Below are positions 43,279-52,149 of a DNA stretch of 64,000 nt, one piece after another. Origin of the DNA: a bacterium (lineage in GTDB: Bacteria; Patescibacteriota; Saccharimonadia; Saccharimonadales; UBA4665); NCBI GenBank assembly GCA_021846445.1, contig JAJZWY010000002.1, positions 1 to 64,000 of the forward strand. The letters are read 5' to 3'. The translations under genes were made by a program, and so were the position numbers. Each line of letters opens with the position of its first letter. Positions within the stretch are counted from its first letter, which is position 1. A model generated the notes under the pieces. It was given only the letters and a program-made list of their open reading frames with translations. It was not told the origin of the DNA and made no database searches.

Positions 43279-43647
43279 TTATAATACCTCCGCTGCTTGA
43301 CTAATTATCTTAGCATAACCAAGTTCTCGAAGCTCACGAGGGATAGGTCCAAAAATTCTAGTTCCTTTTGGAAGTTTATCGTCACCAATAATTACAGCTG
43401 CATTATCGTCAAATTTTATTGTACTTCCATCCCTACGATGAATTTGATCCTTAGTTCTAACTATGACAGCCTTAACTACGGATTTTCTTGGTACATTTCC
43501 AGAAGGATTTGCTTTTTTAACAGTAGCAACAATAATGTCACCAACTCGAGCATATCTCCTTCCTGATCCACCTAAAACTCGAATGCAAAGAATTTCTTTT
43601 GCTCCAGAGTTATCTGCTATAGCTAATCTTGATTCTTGTTGGATCAT
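43279..43647 (-). CDS. rplN: 50S ribosomal protein L14
   Basis: 122 residues. [20 protein letters not shown] at the start and the [18 protein letters not shown] and [14 protein letters not shown] motifs are universal. Forms an intersubunit bridge. Confidence 0.98.
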   Translation of the reverse strand: MIQQESRLAIADNSGAKEILCIRVLGGSGRRYARVGDIIVATVKKANPSGNVPRKSVVKAVIVRTKDQIHRRDGSTIKFDDNAAVIIGDDKLPKGTRIFGPIPRELRELGYAKIISQAAEVL

Positions 43648-43650
43648 TGC

Positions 43651-44019
43651 CTAAGACTCCTTTGTCGTTTCATTGTCTGATTTAGATTGCTTTTGAGGAA
43701 TATCCTGGTCGCTTTTTTTAGATTTATTGGGAGTTAATTCAGTTTGATTCTTTAATATTGCTAATGACTCCATACTCAATTTAGCCTTTTGGATGATCTT
43801 ATGTAATCTAAAATACTTCTTGGCACTTATCGGACGACATTCAATAATTGAAACTTTATCTCCAATATGTGCTTCGTTTTTAGGGTCGTCGACCAAGTAC
43901 TTCTTAGATGAAGGATAATTTTTTCTATAGAGTTTATGCTTTTTGGTACTTGCAATTTTAACAGAAATTGTTTTTTCCATTTTATCTGATGTTACAGTGC
44001 CAGTTAATATTCTCAACAT
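43651..44019 (-). CDS. rpsQ: 30S ribosomal protein S17 with C-terminal tail
   Basis: The S17 OB fold (about 1-85) has LTGTVTSDKMEKTISVKI and the HIGDKVSIIECRPISAKKYFRL region. It is followed by about 35 residues rich in Lys, Ser, Gln and Thr that look disordered, for a total of 122 against about 85. It shares one base with rpmC (TAATG). Confidence 0.95.
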   Translation of the reverse strand: MLRILTGTVTSDKMEKTISVKIASTKKHKLYRKNYPSSKKYLVDDPKNEAHIGDKVSIIECRPISAKKYFRLHKIIQKAKLSMESLAILKNQTELTPNKSKKSDQDIPQKQSKSDNETTKES

Positions 44020-44219
44020 TATTTAATCTCCTTTACCAATTTTTCAGAAAGTACGGTTAAAATTCTTGCTAATTCTTTCCTATTCTTTCGAATTATTCGA
44101 ACATTAGAAATTTCACCTAAGTGAACTTTGCGCCTTAAATTAACAATTTCGGTCCTTAAAGTACTACTTTGTTTAGTTAAGTCTTCAGTGGATAGCTTTC
44201 TAATTTCAGATATTTTCAT
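44019..44219 (-). CDS. rpmC: 50S ribosomal protein L29
   Basis: Taken from the ATG at 44219, one base after the rplP stop; 66 residues. The two-helix protein has KISEIRKLSTEDLTKQSSTL and IRKNRKELARILTVLSEK. It sits near the peptide-exit tunnel, where trigger factor and SRP dock. A reading 4 codons longer would begin inside rplP. Confidence 0.95.
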   Translation of the reverse strand: MKISEIRKLSTEDLTKQSSTLRTEIVNLRRKVHLGEISNVRIIRKNRKELARILTVLSEKLVKEIK

Positions 44220-44220
44220 T

Positions 44221-44634
44221 TTATACCTCATGCCTTGAAATAAATCTAGTTTTTACGGGAAGCTTATGAGATGCAAGACGCATAGCTTCCTTAGCTTGAT
44301 CTAGTTGAACACCTTGCATTTCAAACAGAATAGTTCCAGGTTTAACTTTAGCTGCAAAATACTCTGGATTCCCTTTTCCGCTACCCATCTTTACATCTAA
44401 AGGTTTTTTAGTCACTGGGGTATGGGGGAAAATTCTTATCCAAATTTTTCCACCTCTTTTTATATATCTAGTCATAGCTTGTCTAGCTGCCTCAATTTGA
44501 CGAGAAGTAATTCGTTCATGACCTTGAGATTGTAGAGCAAAATCACCATAAGCAATATGGTTTCCTGATGAAGCTTGACCTCTAATTCGGCCTTTCCTGA
44601 CTTTCCGGAATTTTGTACGTTTAGGCATCAACAT
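44221..44634 (-). CDS. rplP: 50S ribosomal protein L16
   Basis: 137 residues. The canonical start [19 protein letters not shown] matches the MLxPK opening of other L16 proteins. GFALQS-type ([20 protein letters not shown]) and [19 protein letters not shown] follow. It helps position A-site tRNA. Confidence 0.98.
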   Translation of the reverse strand: MLMPKRTKFRKVRKGRIRGQASSGNHIAYGDFALQSQGHERITSRQIEAARQAMTRYIKRGGKIWIRIFPHTPVTKKPLDVKMGSGKGNPEYFAAKVKPGTILFEMQGVQLDQAKEAMRLASHKLPVKTRFISRHEV

Positions 44635-44635
44635 C

Positions 44636-45262
44636 TTAATTATCTCCCTTGTAAATCCATACTTTGGTAGAAATTATTCCGTCTTTAGTTAAGGCATTAA
44701 CTTGAGCATAATCAACATTTGCTCTAATGGTGTGCAATGGAACAGTCCCAGCAACTTCTTTTTCTGTTCTAGCCATATCGACACCGTTTAATCTTCCGGA
44801 TATTTGAATTTTGACACCCTTTACTCCAGCGTTCATTACATTAGAAATTCCATTTTTAAGTGCTTTTCTAAAGTTTATTCGTTTTTCGATTTGATGAGCT
44901 ATATTTTCGCCAACCAATTTTGCATACAAGTCAGTTTTCTTAATTTCTTCAATATTAATTCTAGTAGGACAATTAAAAATCTTTTCTATGTTTTTCTGTA
45001 ATTCGCTAACACCATTTCCACCCTTTCCAATAATTACTCCAGCCTTACCTGTAAAGATAGTTACGGTTACAAGATTTGGTGTTCTCGAAATTTCAACTTT
45101 GTTAATTGATGACCTTGATCCAAGATTCTTGGAGATGTAATTTCTTACCATAATATCTTGCTTTAAATAAGTAGTATAGTTTCTCTTATCTGCAAACCAC
45201 TTTGAAGACCAATCTTTATTGAGTTGGAGGCGCATTGATATTGGATTAACTTTATGACCCAT
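44636..45262 (-). CDS. rpsC: 30S ribosomal protein S3
   Basis: 208 residues. [20 protein letters not shown] opens the protein; the KH domain has [20 protein letters not shown], and the C-terminal domain has [19 protein letters not shown]. Located at the mRNA entry channel. No unusual extension. Confidence 0.98.
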   Translation of the reverse strand: MGHKVNPISMRLQLNKDWSSKWFADKRNYTTYLKQDIMVRNYISKNLGSRSSINKVEISRTPNLVTVTIFTGKAGVIIGKGGNGVSELQKNIEKIFNCPTRINIEEIKKTDLYAKLVGENIAHQIEKRINFRKALKNGISNVMNAGVKGVKIQISGRLNGVDMARTEKEVAGTVPLHTIRANVDYAQVNALTKDGIISTKVWIYKGDN

Positions 45263-45263
45263 C

Positions 45264-45644
45264 TTATTTATCCTTCTTAGTAGTTTGCTTATTATTTTTC
45301 ACTTCTCTTTTTTGTCCATCAACGAAAACTAAAATATGCGAGTATCTATGTTTAAACTGATGAGCTTGTCCTCTTGCTACTGGTCGAACTCTTTTAAGGG
45401 TCTTACTTCCTGGAGTTACAGAAATCTCAGTAATTCTTAAATCTTTGCTTAAATAATTATGATTATTAGTTGCATTTGCGCGAGCACTTAAAATAGTTTT
45501 TTTGATTGCAATAGCCGCTTTTTTGGGAGTAAATTCTAATATATTTAAGGCATCATCGACTGTTCTATTCCGAACTAAACTAGCAACAACGCCTACTTTT
45601 CGAGGACTGATTCGAACATTTTTAGCCAATGCTTTAACTGCCAT
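45264..45644 (-). CDS. rplV: 50S ribosomal protein L22
   Basis: 126 residues. KNVRISPRKVGVVASLVRNR and the tunnel-loop region with GSKTLKRVRPVARGQAHQFK identify it; a short Lys-rich tail ends the protein. Lines the exit tunnel. Confidence 0.97.
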   Translation of the reverse strand: MAVKALAKNVRISPRKVGVVASLVRNRTVDDALNILEFTPKKAAIAIKKTILSARANATNNHNYLSKDLRITEISVTPGSKTLKRVRPVARGQAHQFKHRYSHILVFVDGQKREVKNNKQTTKKDK

Positions 45645-45919
45645 TATTTAGCTCCTTTGGCAAGTTTACCACCGTGTTTTTTAAATTTACGAGTTGGAGA
45701 AAATTCACCTAATTTGTGGCCTACCATATTCTCGGATATAAATACTGGGACATGAACCTTACCATTATGTACAGCAATTGTTTTACCGACAAATTCTGGA
45801 GAAATAGTTGAGGATCGTGCCCATGTTTTAATAATTGTCCTATCTTCTGGTGATAGCCGAGCGATTTTCTTAGCTAGCTTAAAATCTACAAAAGGTCCTT
45901 TTTTTAGTGATCTGCTCAT
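45644..45919 (-). CDS. rpsS: 30S ribosomal protein S19
   Basis: 91 residues: [35 protein letters not shown], and [20 protein letters not shown]. Lies in the head of the small subunit near S13. Start and stop abut rplB and rplV. Confidence 0.98.
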   Translation of the reverse strand: MSRSLKKGPFVDFKLAKKIARLSPEDRTIIKTWARSSTISPEFVGKTIAVHNGKVHVPVFISENMVGHKLGEFSPTRKFKKHGGKLAKGAK

Positions 45920-45920
45920 T

Positions 45921-46778
45921 TTATTTCCTCTTTTCCTGATGTCTCGTGCGAACTATTAGTCTACTATTCCTGTTCCTTTTTCTAGTTTTCAATCCTAAAG
46001 TTTTTTGACCCCATGGTGTTTTAGGAGCTGATCCATGTCCTTTTCCTCCTCCTACACCATGTCTTCCACCATCTCCACCTCCATGAGGGTGATCTACTGC
46101 GTTCATTACTACACCCCTAACAGAAGGTCTAATCCCTTGGTGGCGTTTTCGGCCTGCTTTTCCTATTTTAACGTTTTGATGCTGTTCATTTCCAACTGTG
46201 CCTATACTTGCGCTACAGTTGTCGTTAAATAGACGTATTTCACCACTAGGCATTCGAACTTGAACATAACCATTATCTTTCCCCATCAATTGGGCACTTG
46301 TTCCTGCGGAGCGTACCAATTGAGCACCTCTATTTGGCTCTAACTCTAGGGCATATATTAGGCTTCCATTTGGAATGAATTTAAGCGGTAATCTATTCCC
46401 TTCCGAGATACTAATATTTTCGTTACCTACTTCAATTTTTTGGCCTGGTTTCATATTAGTTGACGCTAATATGTAATGGTAAGTATTATTTGAAGATAAC
46501 ACTCTCGCAATACGAGCAGTTCTATTAGGATCATATTCGATATGCTCTATAGTTCCTACAAAATCAACGGGTAGTTTATAACTAATTATTCGATAAAATC
46601 GTCTTACTCCTCCACCTTGATGTCTGGTTGTTATTTTCCCCTGATTATTCCTACCAGACTTTTTCTTATTAATGACAAGTAGTGACTTAAGTGGCTTTCG
46701 GGTTGTAATAGAACTAAAATCTTGACTTGTCATTCCTCTTTGGCCAGGTGTAGTAGGATTGATTTTTCGAATACTCAT
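45921..46778 (-). CDS. rplB: 50S ribosomal protein L2
   Basis: 285 residues. The RNA-binding fold shows [20 protein letters not shown], and the peptidyl-transferase-proximal motif is [16 protein letters not shown]. The C-terminus is GKKTR-like ([19 protein letters not shown]). Needed for subunit joining and peptide-bond formation. Confidence 0.98.
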   Translation of the reverse strand: MSIRKINPTTPGQRGMTSQDFSSITTRKPLKSLLVINKKKSGRNNQGKITTRHQGGGVRRFYRIISYKLPVDFVGTIEHIEYDPNRTARIARVLSSNNTYHYILASTNMKPGQKIEVGNENISISEGNRLPLKFIPNGSLIYALELEPNRGAQLVRSAGTSAQLMGKDNGYVQVRMPSGEIRLFNDNCSASIGTVGNEQHQNVKIGKAGRKRHQGIRPSVRGVVMNAVDHPHGGGDGGRHGVGGGKGHGSAPKTPWGQKTLGLKTRKRNRNSRLIVRTRHQEKRK

Positions 46779-46779
46779 T

Positions 46780-47235
46780 TTATTTGCTCTCCGGCTGTTT
46801 CCTTAAACTAAAACGTTTTTTAGTATTAAGGTTACCAGTAAGTTTTTTAACTTTCCTGTCATCTTTCAGGATATTTTTAGCAATTGCTTTGTCGAATTGC
46901 TTTTGGCTTTTTTCTTCCTTTTTAGTCTCTTCTTCAACACTTTCAAAAAAAGGTAGTTTTGTTCCTTTCGCTAGTCTAACGTAAACTTTTTTGTATTTTG
47001 ATCTACTACCAGATCGAGAACCTTGTCTTCTTCCGGTAATCGATATTGTTCTTTTAACCTTACCCTTAATTAAAGCTGAATTTATCTTAACAACTTTAAC
47101 TTCAAAATTTTTTTCAATCTCTTTTTTTATCTCAGCTAGATTGAGTGATGGTGATGTTCTAAAGACATAGACACTATCCTTGGATAGGCTATAACTTTTT
47201 TCATTGATAAGTGGATCTAGACTAAATAGTTTCAT
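46780..47235 (-). CDS. rplW: 50S ribosomal protein L23 with C-terminal extension
   Basis: The L23 domain (about 1-100) has PLINEKSYSLSKDSVYVF and VKVVKINSALIKGKVKR. About 50 more residues, charged and Lys-rich, follow, for a total of 151 against about 95. L23 is the docking site for trigger factor and SRP at the exit tunnel, so an extra tail there could touch nascent-chain factors. Confidence 0.95.
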   Translation of the reverse strand: MKLFSLDPLINEKSYSLSKDSVYVFRTSPSLNLAEIKKEIEKNFEVKVVKINSALIKGKVKRTISITGRRQGSRSGSRSKYKKVYVRLAKGTKLPFFESVEEETKKEEKSQKQFDKAIAKNILKDDRKVKKLTGNLNTKKRFSLRKQPESK

Positions 47236-47876
47236 TATTTATGAACTCCTTGAGCTAAACTCTCCTTTAGCTTATTAGCAGCCGATTCAGTAAGTAAAAT
47301 ACTATTTGCATCCATTAGATCGTTTAGGGAAATCTGGTTTTGGAGCTTTACGAATAGATTAGGGATATTCCTAGATGCAAGTAACAAATTTGAATTAAAT
47401 TTATCTTCACCAATTATTATCGGAGTTCTTAGGTTTAGTTTAGATATAAGTTTTTGGATAGATTTTGTCTTTGGTTCTTTTAGGTCTAGTTTAGTAATAA
47501 TAAAAATTTTGTTCTGATCAAAGGCTAAGTTAAGTGCTTGCCTAAATGCTATCTTTTTAGCTTTCTTGTTAATCCTTTTTTGATAGTTTTCTTCTCCGGT
47601 AGGACCAAAAGCAACACCACCACCTCTCCAAATAGGGTTCCTGGTTGATCCAAAACGGGCTCTTCCTAATCCTTTTTGTCTCCAAGGTTTTTTTCCTCCA
47701 CCACGAACTTTAGCTCTGGTTTTTGTGATAGCTAGATTACGTCTCAGATTTGCTAAATTGGAGATATATACATCTTTAAGTAACTGATGGCTTTTAATTT
47801 CAACATTAAGTTCTTTATCAATATTAAAATATTTATCACTCCTAGAGCCATTTGCTGATATTATTGGAGTCTTCAT
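47235..47876 (-). CDS. rplD: 50S ribosomal protein L4
   Basis: 213 residues. The tunnel loop contains RGGGKKPWRQKGLGRARFGS and RNPIWRGGGVAFGP; the rest is the globular domain. In E. coli L4 also represses the S10 operon. It overlaps rplC by 4 bases. Confidence 0.97.
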   Translation of the reverse strand: MKTPIISANGSRSDKYFNIDKELNVEIKSHQLLKDVYISNLANLRRNLAITKTRAKVRGGGKKPWRQKGLGRARFGSTRNPIWRGGGVAFGPTGEENYQKRINKKAKKIAFRQALNLAFDQNKIFIITKLDLKEPKTKSIQKLISKLNLRTPIIIGEDKFNSNLLLASRNIPNLFVKLQNQISLNDLMDANSILLTESAANKLKESLAQGVHK

Positions 47877-48499
47877 TTTGACATCCCTTTAACTAAAACC
47901 AAACTTTTTTTAGGACCCGGAACGGCACCATAAACTCCAATTATTCGCATATCTGTCTCTACAAGTGCTATCTCTAAGTTCTTGATAGTGACTCGAGTGT
48001 GCCCCAATCTACCAGCCATCTTTTTACCCTTTAAGATATGCTGTGGATACATTGAACCGATCGATCCTACTCGTCGATAACTTCTACCTCCGTGAGTTTT
48101 TCTTCCTCTATGGAAATTATGTCTCTTAATTGTACCAGCAAAACCTTTTCCTTTACTCAATCCTTGAACATTAACTTTGTCGCCAACACTAAAAATGTCG
48201 GGGTTAATTGAGTCCCCGACATTCGGATCATCCGCATTAAAATCGTCAAAAATTCTAAACTCTTTAATGTATTTTGGTAATAGCGAAGAACTTTTTAGTT
48301 GACCTTTCAGACTTTTCCTTATCTTTTTGACAGTTTCTATACCAACCCGAAAAGCATTGTATTTGTCATTTTCGACAGTTTTCTTAGAAATAACTTGATG
48401 TTCACCGACACTAAGTAAAGTAACTGCCCTAAAATCACCATTAGCAGCTATAATGCTTGTCATTCCAACTTTTCTAGTAAGTAACTGTTTTAATGCCAT
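47873..48499 (-). CDS. rplC: 50S ribosomal protein L3
   Basis: I take the ATG at 48499 (MALKQLLTRKVGMTSII), 208 residues, with AAGGG just upstream; a start 10 codons earlier lies in the structured leader. GKGFAGTIKRHNFHRGRKTHGG and RRVGSIGSMYPQHILKGKKMAGR (read in parts) are typical. It heads the S10-operon genes downstream of a separate promoter. Confidence 0.96.
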   Translation of the reverse strand: MALKQLLTRKVGMTSIIAANGDFRAVTLLSVGEHQVISKKTVENDKYNAFRVGIETVKKIRKSLKGQLKSSSLLPKYIKEFRIFDDFNADDPNVGDSINPDIFSVGDKVNVQGLSKGKGFAGTIKRHNFHRGRKTHGGRSYRRVGSIGSMYPQHILKGKKMAGRLGHTRVTIKNLEIALVETDMRIIGVYGAVPGPKKSLVLVKGMSK

Positions 48500-48626
48500 T
48501 TTTCCCTTATTAATAAAAATCCTTGGCAATTGCTGGTTTCTACCTAAAACGTAGACCTATTTAATTACCAAGCTATTTAATTTAAGATACCATGCTAGAT
48601 TACCACGATGCTTCCTATCTTGTCAA
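48500..48626 (-). promoter_or_regulatory. Internal promoter and structured leader of the rplC operon
   Basis: TTGACA (48621-48626) and TAATCT (48597-48602) are 18 bases apart. Transcription from about 48590 gives a 90-base leader. CCAAG/CTTGG (568-572 with 522-526) form its outer stem, and GGTCTAC pairs with GTAGAAACC inside. It separates tuf-rpsJ from the other S10-operon genes. S10-operon leaders are bound by L4 in E. coli; a similar role here is inference. Confidence 0.5.
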
Positions 48627-48685
48627 TACGTTGCTTATTTTACAAAATAGTTCATCATTTAACCAACATGCTTAGTTTCAAAAAA

Positions 48686-49018
48686 TTACATTTTAATTTC
48701 AACATCACAGCCCGCAGGAAGTGATAGATTCATTAACGAGTCTATCGTTCTTGGAGTGGGTTCATAAACATCAATTAATCTTTTATGAGTTCGCATCTCA
48801 AATTGTTCACGACTCTTTTTATAGATATGAGGGCTTTTTATAACTGTAAACTTCTTAATTTTGGTAGGCAACGGTATAGGCCCTGATAACTTGGCACCTG
48901 TTCTTAAGGCCGTATCTATAATTTGTTTACTGGCTTGATCAATCACTTTATGATCATATGCTTTTAAACGAATTCGTATCTTTTGTTTTATATTCTCTTC
49001 GGTCTTTACTTCTGCCAT
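48686..49018 (-). CDS. rpsJ: 30S ribosomal protein S10
   Basis: 110 residues. [35 protein letters not shown] and the loop with [19 protein letters not shown] define it. It also pairs with NusB in antitermination. It follows tuf by one base and is separated from rplC by about 190 bases that hold the second promoter. Confidence 0.98.
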   Translation of the reverse strand: MAEVKTEENIKQKIRIRLKAYDHKVIDQASKQIIDTALRTGAKLSGPIPLPTKIKKFTVIKSPHIYKKSREQFEMRTHKRLIDVYEPTPRTIDSLMNLSLPAGCDVEIKM

Positions 49019-49019
49019 C

Positions 49020-50204
49020 TTATTTTATTACTTTTGTTACAACTCCGGCTCCAACTGTACGACCACCTTCTCGAATTGCAAATCTTAACCCTTGTTCCAT
49101 AGCAATTGGCGCAAGAAGCTTAACTTTAAAGGTAACTGTATCGCCTGGCATAACCATTTCCTTATCTTGAGGAAGTTCTACTTCTCCGGTAACGTCAGTA
49201 GTTCTAAAGTAAAATTGGGGTTTATAACCTTTGAAAAATGGAGTGTGTCTTCCACCTTCTTCTTTGGTAAGAACATAGACTTCTGATTCAAACTCTGTAT
49301 GAGGGGTTATAGATCCGGGTTTTGCCAGAACTTGCCCTCTTTCGATATCATCACGTTCAATACCTCTTAGTAGAACACCGGCATTATCTCCAGCTTGTCC
49401 CTGGTCTAATGATTTCTTAAATGCTTCAATTCCCGTTACTACTGATTTGGTGGTGGGCTTAATTCCAACAATTTCAACTTCATCATTTATCTTAACTATA
49501 CCAGCTTCAATTCTACCAGTTGCAACCGTCCCTCTCCCTTTAATTGAAAAAACGTCTTCAATCGGCATTAAGAATGGCTTATCCAAATCACGTACTGGTT
49601 CTGGGATATAGTCATCTAGTGCTTTGACGAGATCCATAATTGCTTGTTCGTTCTCAGGATCACCTTCTAGTGCTTTTGTTGCAGATCCGCGAATGATTGG
49701 ACAATCTTTATCAAAACCGTTTTTTTCTAGAAGTTCTCTGATCTCTTCTTCTACTAGGTCAACTAATTCTGGATCAGCTAAGTCCATTTTGTTTAAAAAG
49801 ACCAATATTTTAGGTACACCTACTTGACGAGCCAATAAAACATGCTCTCTAGTTTGAGGCATTGGGCCGTCTGCAGCCGAAACAACTAAAATTGCGCCGT
49901 CGATTTGAGCTGCACCAGTAATCATATTTTTAACATAATCAGCATGACCAGGCATATCGACGTGAGCGTAATGTCTTTTCTCGCTTTCGTATTCTTGGTG
50001 TGAAGTAGCAATAGTTATACCACGAGCTTTTTCTTCCGGGGCTTTATCTATATCCTCATAATTCTTTGCTACATTTATTGGACTAGGTAATTTTTTAGAT
50101 AATACATGAGTAATTGCTGCGGTTAATGTTGTTTTACCATGGTCTACGTGACCCATAGTTCCTACATTAACATGTGGTTTACTTCTATCAAATTGATCTG
50201 CCAT
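49020..50204 (-). CDS. tuf: Elongation factor Tu
   Basis: 394 residues. G1 GHVDHGKT, the switch I region [10 protein letters not shown]3 DMPGH, G4 NKMD and G5 SATKALEG-type are all present; domains 2 and 3 are full length. It carries aminoacyl-tRNA to the ribosome. AAAGGAG precedes the ATG at normal distance. It is joined to rpsJ, away from fusA, which lies 2 kb upstream behind two unrelated genes. Confidence 0.99.
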   Translation of the reverse strand: MADQFDRSKPHVNVGTMGHVDHGKTTLTAAITHVLSKKLPSPINVAKNYEDIDKAPEEKARGITIATSHQEYESEKRHYAHVDMPGHADYVKNMITGAAQIDGAILVVSAADGPMPQTREHVLLARQVGVPKILVFLNKMDLADPELVDLVEEEIRELLEKNGFDKDCPIIRGSATKALEGDPENEQAIMDLVKALDDYIPEPVRDLDKPFLMPIEDVFSIKGRGTVATGRIEAGIVKINDEVEIVGIKPTTKSVVTGIEAFKKSLDQGQAGDNAGVLLRGIERDDIERGQVLAKPGSITPHTEFESEVYVLTKEEGGRHTPFFKGYKPQFYFRTTDVTGEVELPQDKEMVMPGDTVTFKVKLLAPIAMEQGLRFAIREGGRTVGAGVVTKVIK

Positions 50205-50293
50205 TACTTTTAGACTCCTTTATAAAGTTTATAAATTTTATAAGTTTTATTACGAATTACTATCAATCTAGCACTTCTTAAAATAACCTCTGT

Positions 50294-50323
50294 AGTATAA
50301 CCAATTTATTATACTTTTGTAAA
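50294..50323 (-). promoter_or_regulatory. tuf promoter
   Basis: TTTACA (50318-50323) and TATACT (50294-50299) are 18 bases apart on the minus strand. The predicted leader is about 85 bases, AT-rich, and ends in a ribosome-binding site. Confidence 0.6.
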
Positions 50324-50396
50324 GTATTTTATACAGATTAAGCATAAATGAGGTTATCGAAAAGTATTCGGAGCAACTTCCAGTAACTTTCAGATT

Positions 50397-51017
50397 CTAA
50401 AATATTGGAGTTTCAAAAGCTCTAATAATAGCAGTATCAAACTTATCAGACCTTGCAGTCCTAGTATATTGACATATCCAGTTGGGTGCATTTTGAGAGT
50501 TGTAGTTAGCTTTATAGACCTGATCAATTTGATTAACTGAATCAGAAGAATTAAAGTAGGCAATTAAGCACTTAACACCCTGGTTCTCCCAGGTAACGGG
50601 TTCACCTGTGGTAATTATGGATTTTATTTTCTCGGAAGAAAAATTATGTCTTTGACTAAAACCTGTTAAAGTTATTTCAATTTGATTAGCTTTGTAACTT
50701 GCATCGATTATTTGACCAGACCTAGTAACTCCACTTACTAATCTGCCAACTGGAGAAGGATCATCTAGATCATTGAAATAGGCTTGATTGCCATTATATC
50801 CAGATCTACTATTTAAAACAGCTTCTTCAAGTGCTCTCTCAAACCGAATGGTTTTTGCTGTGCCTAGTCGTTCACCGCTAAATGAATTAATGTCTACAGA
50901 TATCAGATTCTCGTTCAAACTTGAAATGCTGATAGAATAACCATTCACAAGAATCCCTTTTATCCAAGAATTAACTAGATCCATTTCTTCGTCTGAGTGT
51001 TGTTTGATATATTCCAT
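50397..51017 (-). CDS. Orphan protein of 206 residues, function unknown
   Basis: I do not recognise it. It seems to be a soluble alpha+beta protein with alternating strands and a final segment containing NWICQYTRTARSDKFDTAII. It has no signal peptide, membrane segment, nucleotide-binding motif or obvious catalytic triad. It has two cysteines in the last third. It has its own strong promoter and a leader of about 28 bases, and lies alone between tuf and the P-loop kinase gene. Codon and base composition match its neighbours, so recent transfer is not indicated. Confidence 0.72.
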   Translation of the reverse strand: MEYIKQHSDEEMDLVNSWIKGILVNGYSISISSLNENLISVDINSFSGERLGTAKTIRFERALEEAVLNSRSGYNGNQAYFNDLDDPSPVGRLVSGVTRSGQIIDASYKANQIEITLTGFSQRHNFSSEKIKSIITTGEPVTWENQGVKCLIAYFNSSDSVNQIDQVYKANYNSQNAPNWICQYTRTARSDKFDTAIIRAFETPIF

Positions 51018-51045
51018 AAACTACAAGTACTAATTTAAATATTAT

Positions 51046-51074
51046 ACTATACTATTATACTGTACGTTTGTCAA
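51046..51074 (-). promoter_or_regulatory. Promoter of the 206-residue orphan gene
   Basis: TTGACA (51069-51074) and TATAGT (51046-51051) are 17 bases apart on the minus strand. Further TATAAT-like hexamers overlap the region, so the exact start point could vary. Confidence 0.65.
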
Positions 51075-51196
51075 TTTCGGTGGGGTGCATCAATGAACAG
51101 GAGCTTACACTCTATCTATGATGGTATCGTGAGATGGATGAAGATTTTGGAAGTATCCTATTTTTAAGTATCTACTTAGTTGATAAGAAGAAGGAA

Positions 51197-51745
51197 TTAT
51201 ACAGGTTTAACTTTTAGTAAATTGCTGACAAGCAAATCTAGCGTCTGTCTTTTTGTTAAATGTGTTGTATCAAAGATTTTCTCTGAATTATCTATTTTTT
51301 TGTATAGTGTATCGTACATATCATCAAACACCTTCGCGGGGACGGTATACTTTCTCCGAGCATTTCTCTTATTTAACATCTTTCTCTCTGCTTTTAGTAG
51401 TACGTTAACACATTTAAATCCGTAACGATTAGCTATATTAATGAGTTTTTTAGAGTCTATATATCCTAGTTCGTTCGTATCCCAAGTAAAGGATCCGTCT
51501 ATGATGATTGTATAACGGCTATCTTGTAGATATTGTTCGAAAACAGAAAGGAAGTTTTTATCGGCCAATAAGTGTTCGTTGTGTAATACTTTAGCTTTGG
51601 ATTTGTTAAAGTTATGAATACCCCATCTAAAATAGTCTTGTTCTAAAATAGCTATTGGTTTGGGTAGTTTTTTAGCCAATAATCTAGTTAGGGTTGTTTT
51701 GCCACTGGCTGGAGCACCCCTAAAGATATAAACGGTCTTTTGCAT
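51197..51745 (-). CDS. P-loop kinase, AAA_33/zeta-toxin-like
   Basis: 182 residues. Walker A is GAPASGKT (10-17), EQDYFRWG follows at the substrate-binding position, and IIIDGSFTWDTNELGY is the Walker B region. Lid-type arginines lie in NKRNARRKY. Similar to small-molecule or nucleotide kinases and to zeta toxins; no antitoxin partner is adjacent. TATCAT (51752-51757) lies exactly 6 bases before the ATG and no ribosome-binding site is seen, so it is probably leaderless. It is a distant relative of the kinase at 24.5 kb, not a recent copy. Confidence 0.82.
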   Translation of the reverse strand: MQKTVYIFRGAPASGKTTLTRLLAKKLPKPIAILEQDYFRWGIHNFNKSKAKVLHNEHLLADKNFLSVFEQYLQDSRYTIIIDGSFTWDTNELGYIDSKKLINIANRYGFKCVNVLLKAERKMLNKRNARRKYTVPAKVFDDMYDTLYKKIDNSEKIFDTTHLTKRQTLDLLVSNLLKVKPV

Positions 51746-52149
51746 ACTTCAATGATATCATAAAAAAGTCTGACTGGTCTGCGCTTTTCTAGAGTGCTTA
51801 TGCTTAGTGTTCTTAATTGACTTTCTTCCCAAACCTTTACTGTGGCTAAGAGGATTAACTTAATTATTTTCTATAAACCAATACTTTAATGATACAAGAT
51901 ATACTATTTTTCTCCTTTATGTCCATTCAGGTCTAGCAAGTCTTTGTCAAAAGACAAACAAGTTATTCTTATTTAGACAATTTTAGTGTCAGTACTGTCG
52001 GTAAGTTTGGTGGAAAAAGACAAACTAAAGTTCAGATGAAATACGAAGCTATTATTAAAACTGACCTGATAGATTCACCAAAAGTGCGAAACTAATGTCT
52101 TTTTCGTTTGACTGTTAATCTAGATATCTGGATAGAACTGGAGCAGAGA
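51746..52149. other. 404-base region without a gene
   Basis: Apart from the -10 of the kinase gene at its left end, I see no promoter or RNA that I can name. A plus-strand frame is open for about 53 codons (51937-52095) but lacks a usable start codon and ribosome-binding site. A short AAAAGACAAAC element occurs twice in direct orientation (51949-51959 and 52015-52025), with an imperfect inverted copy near 52097-52110. Confidence 0.4.
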
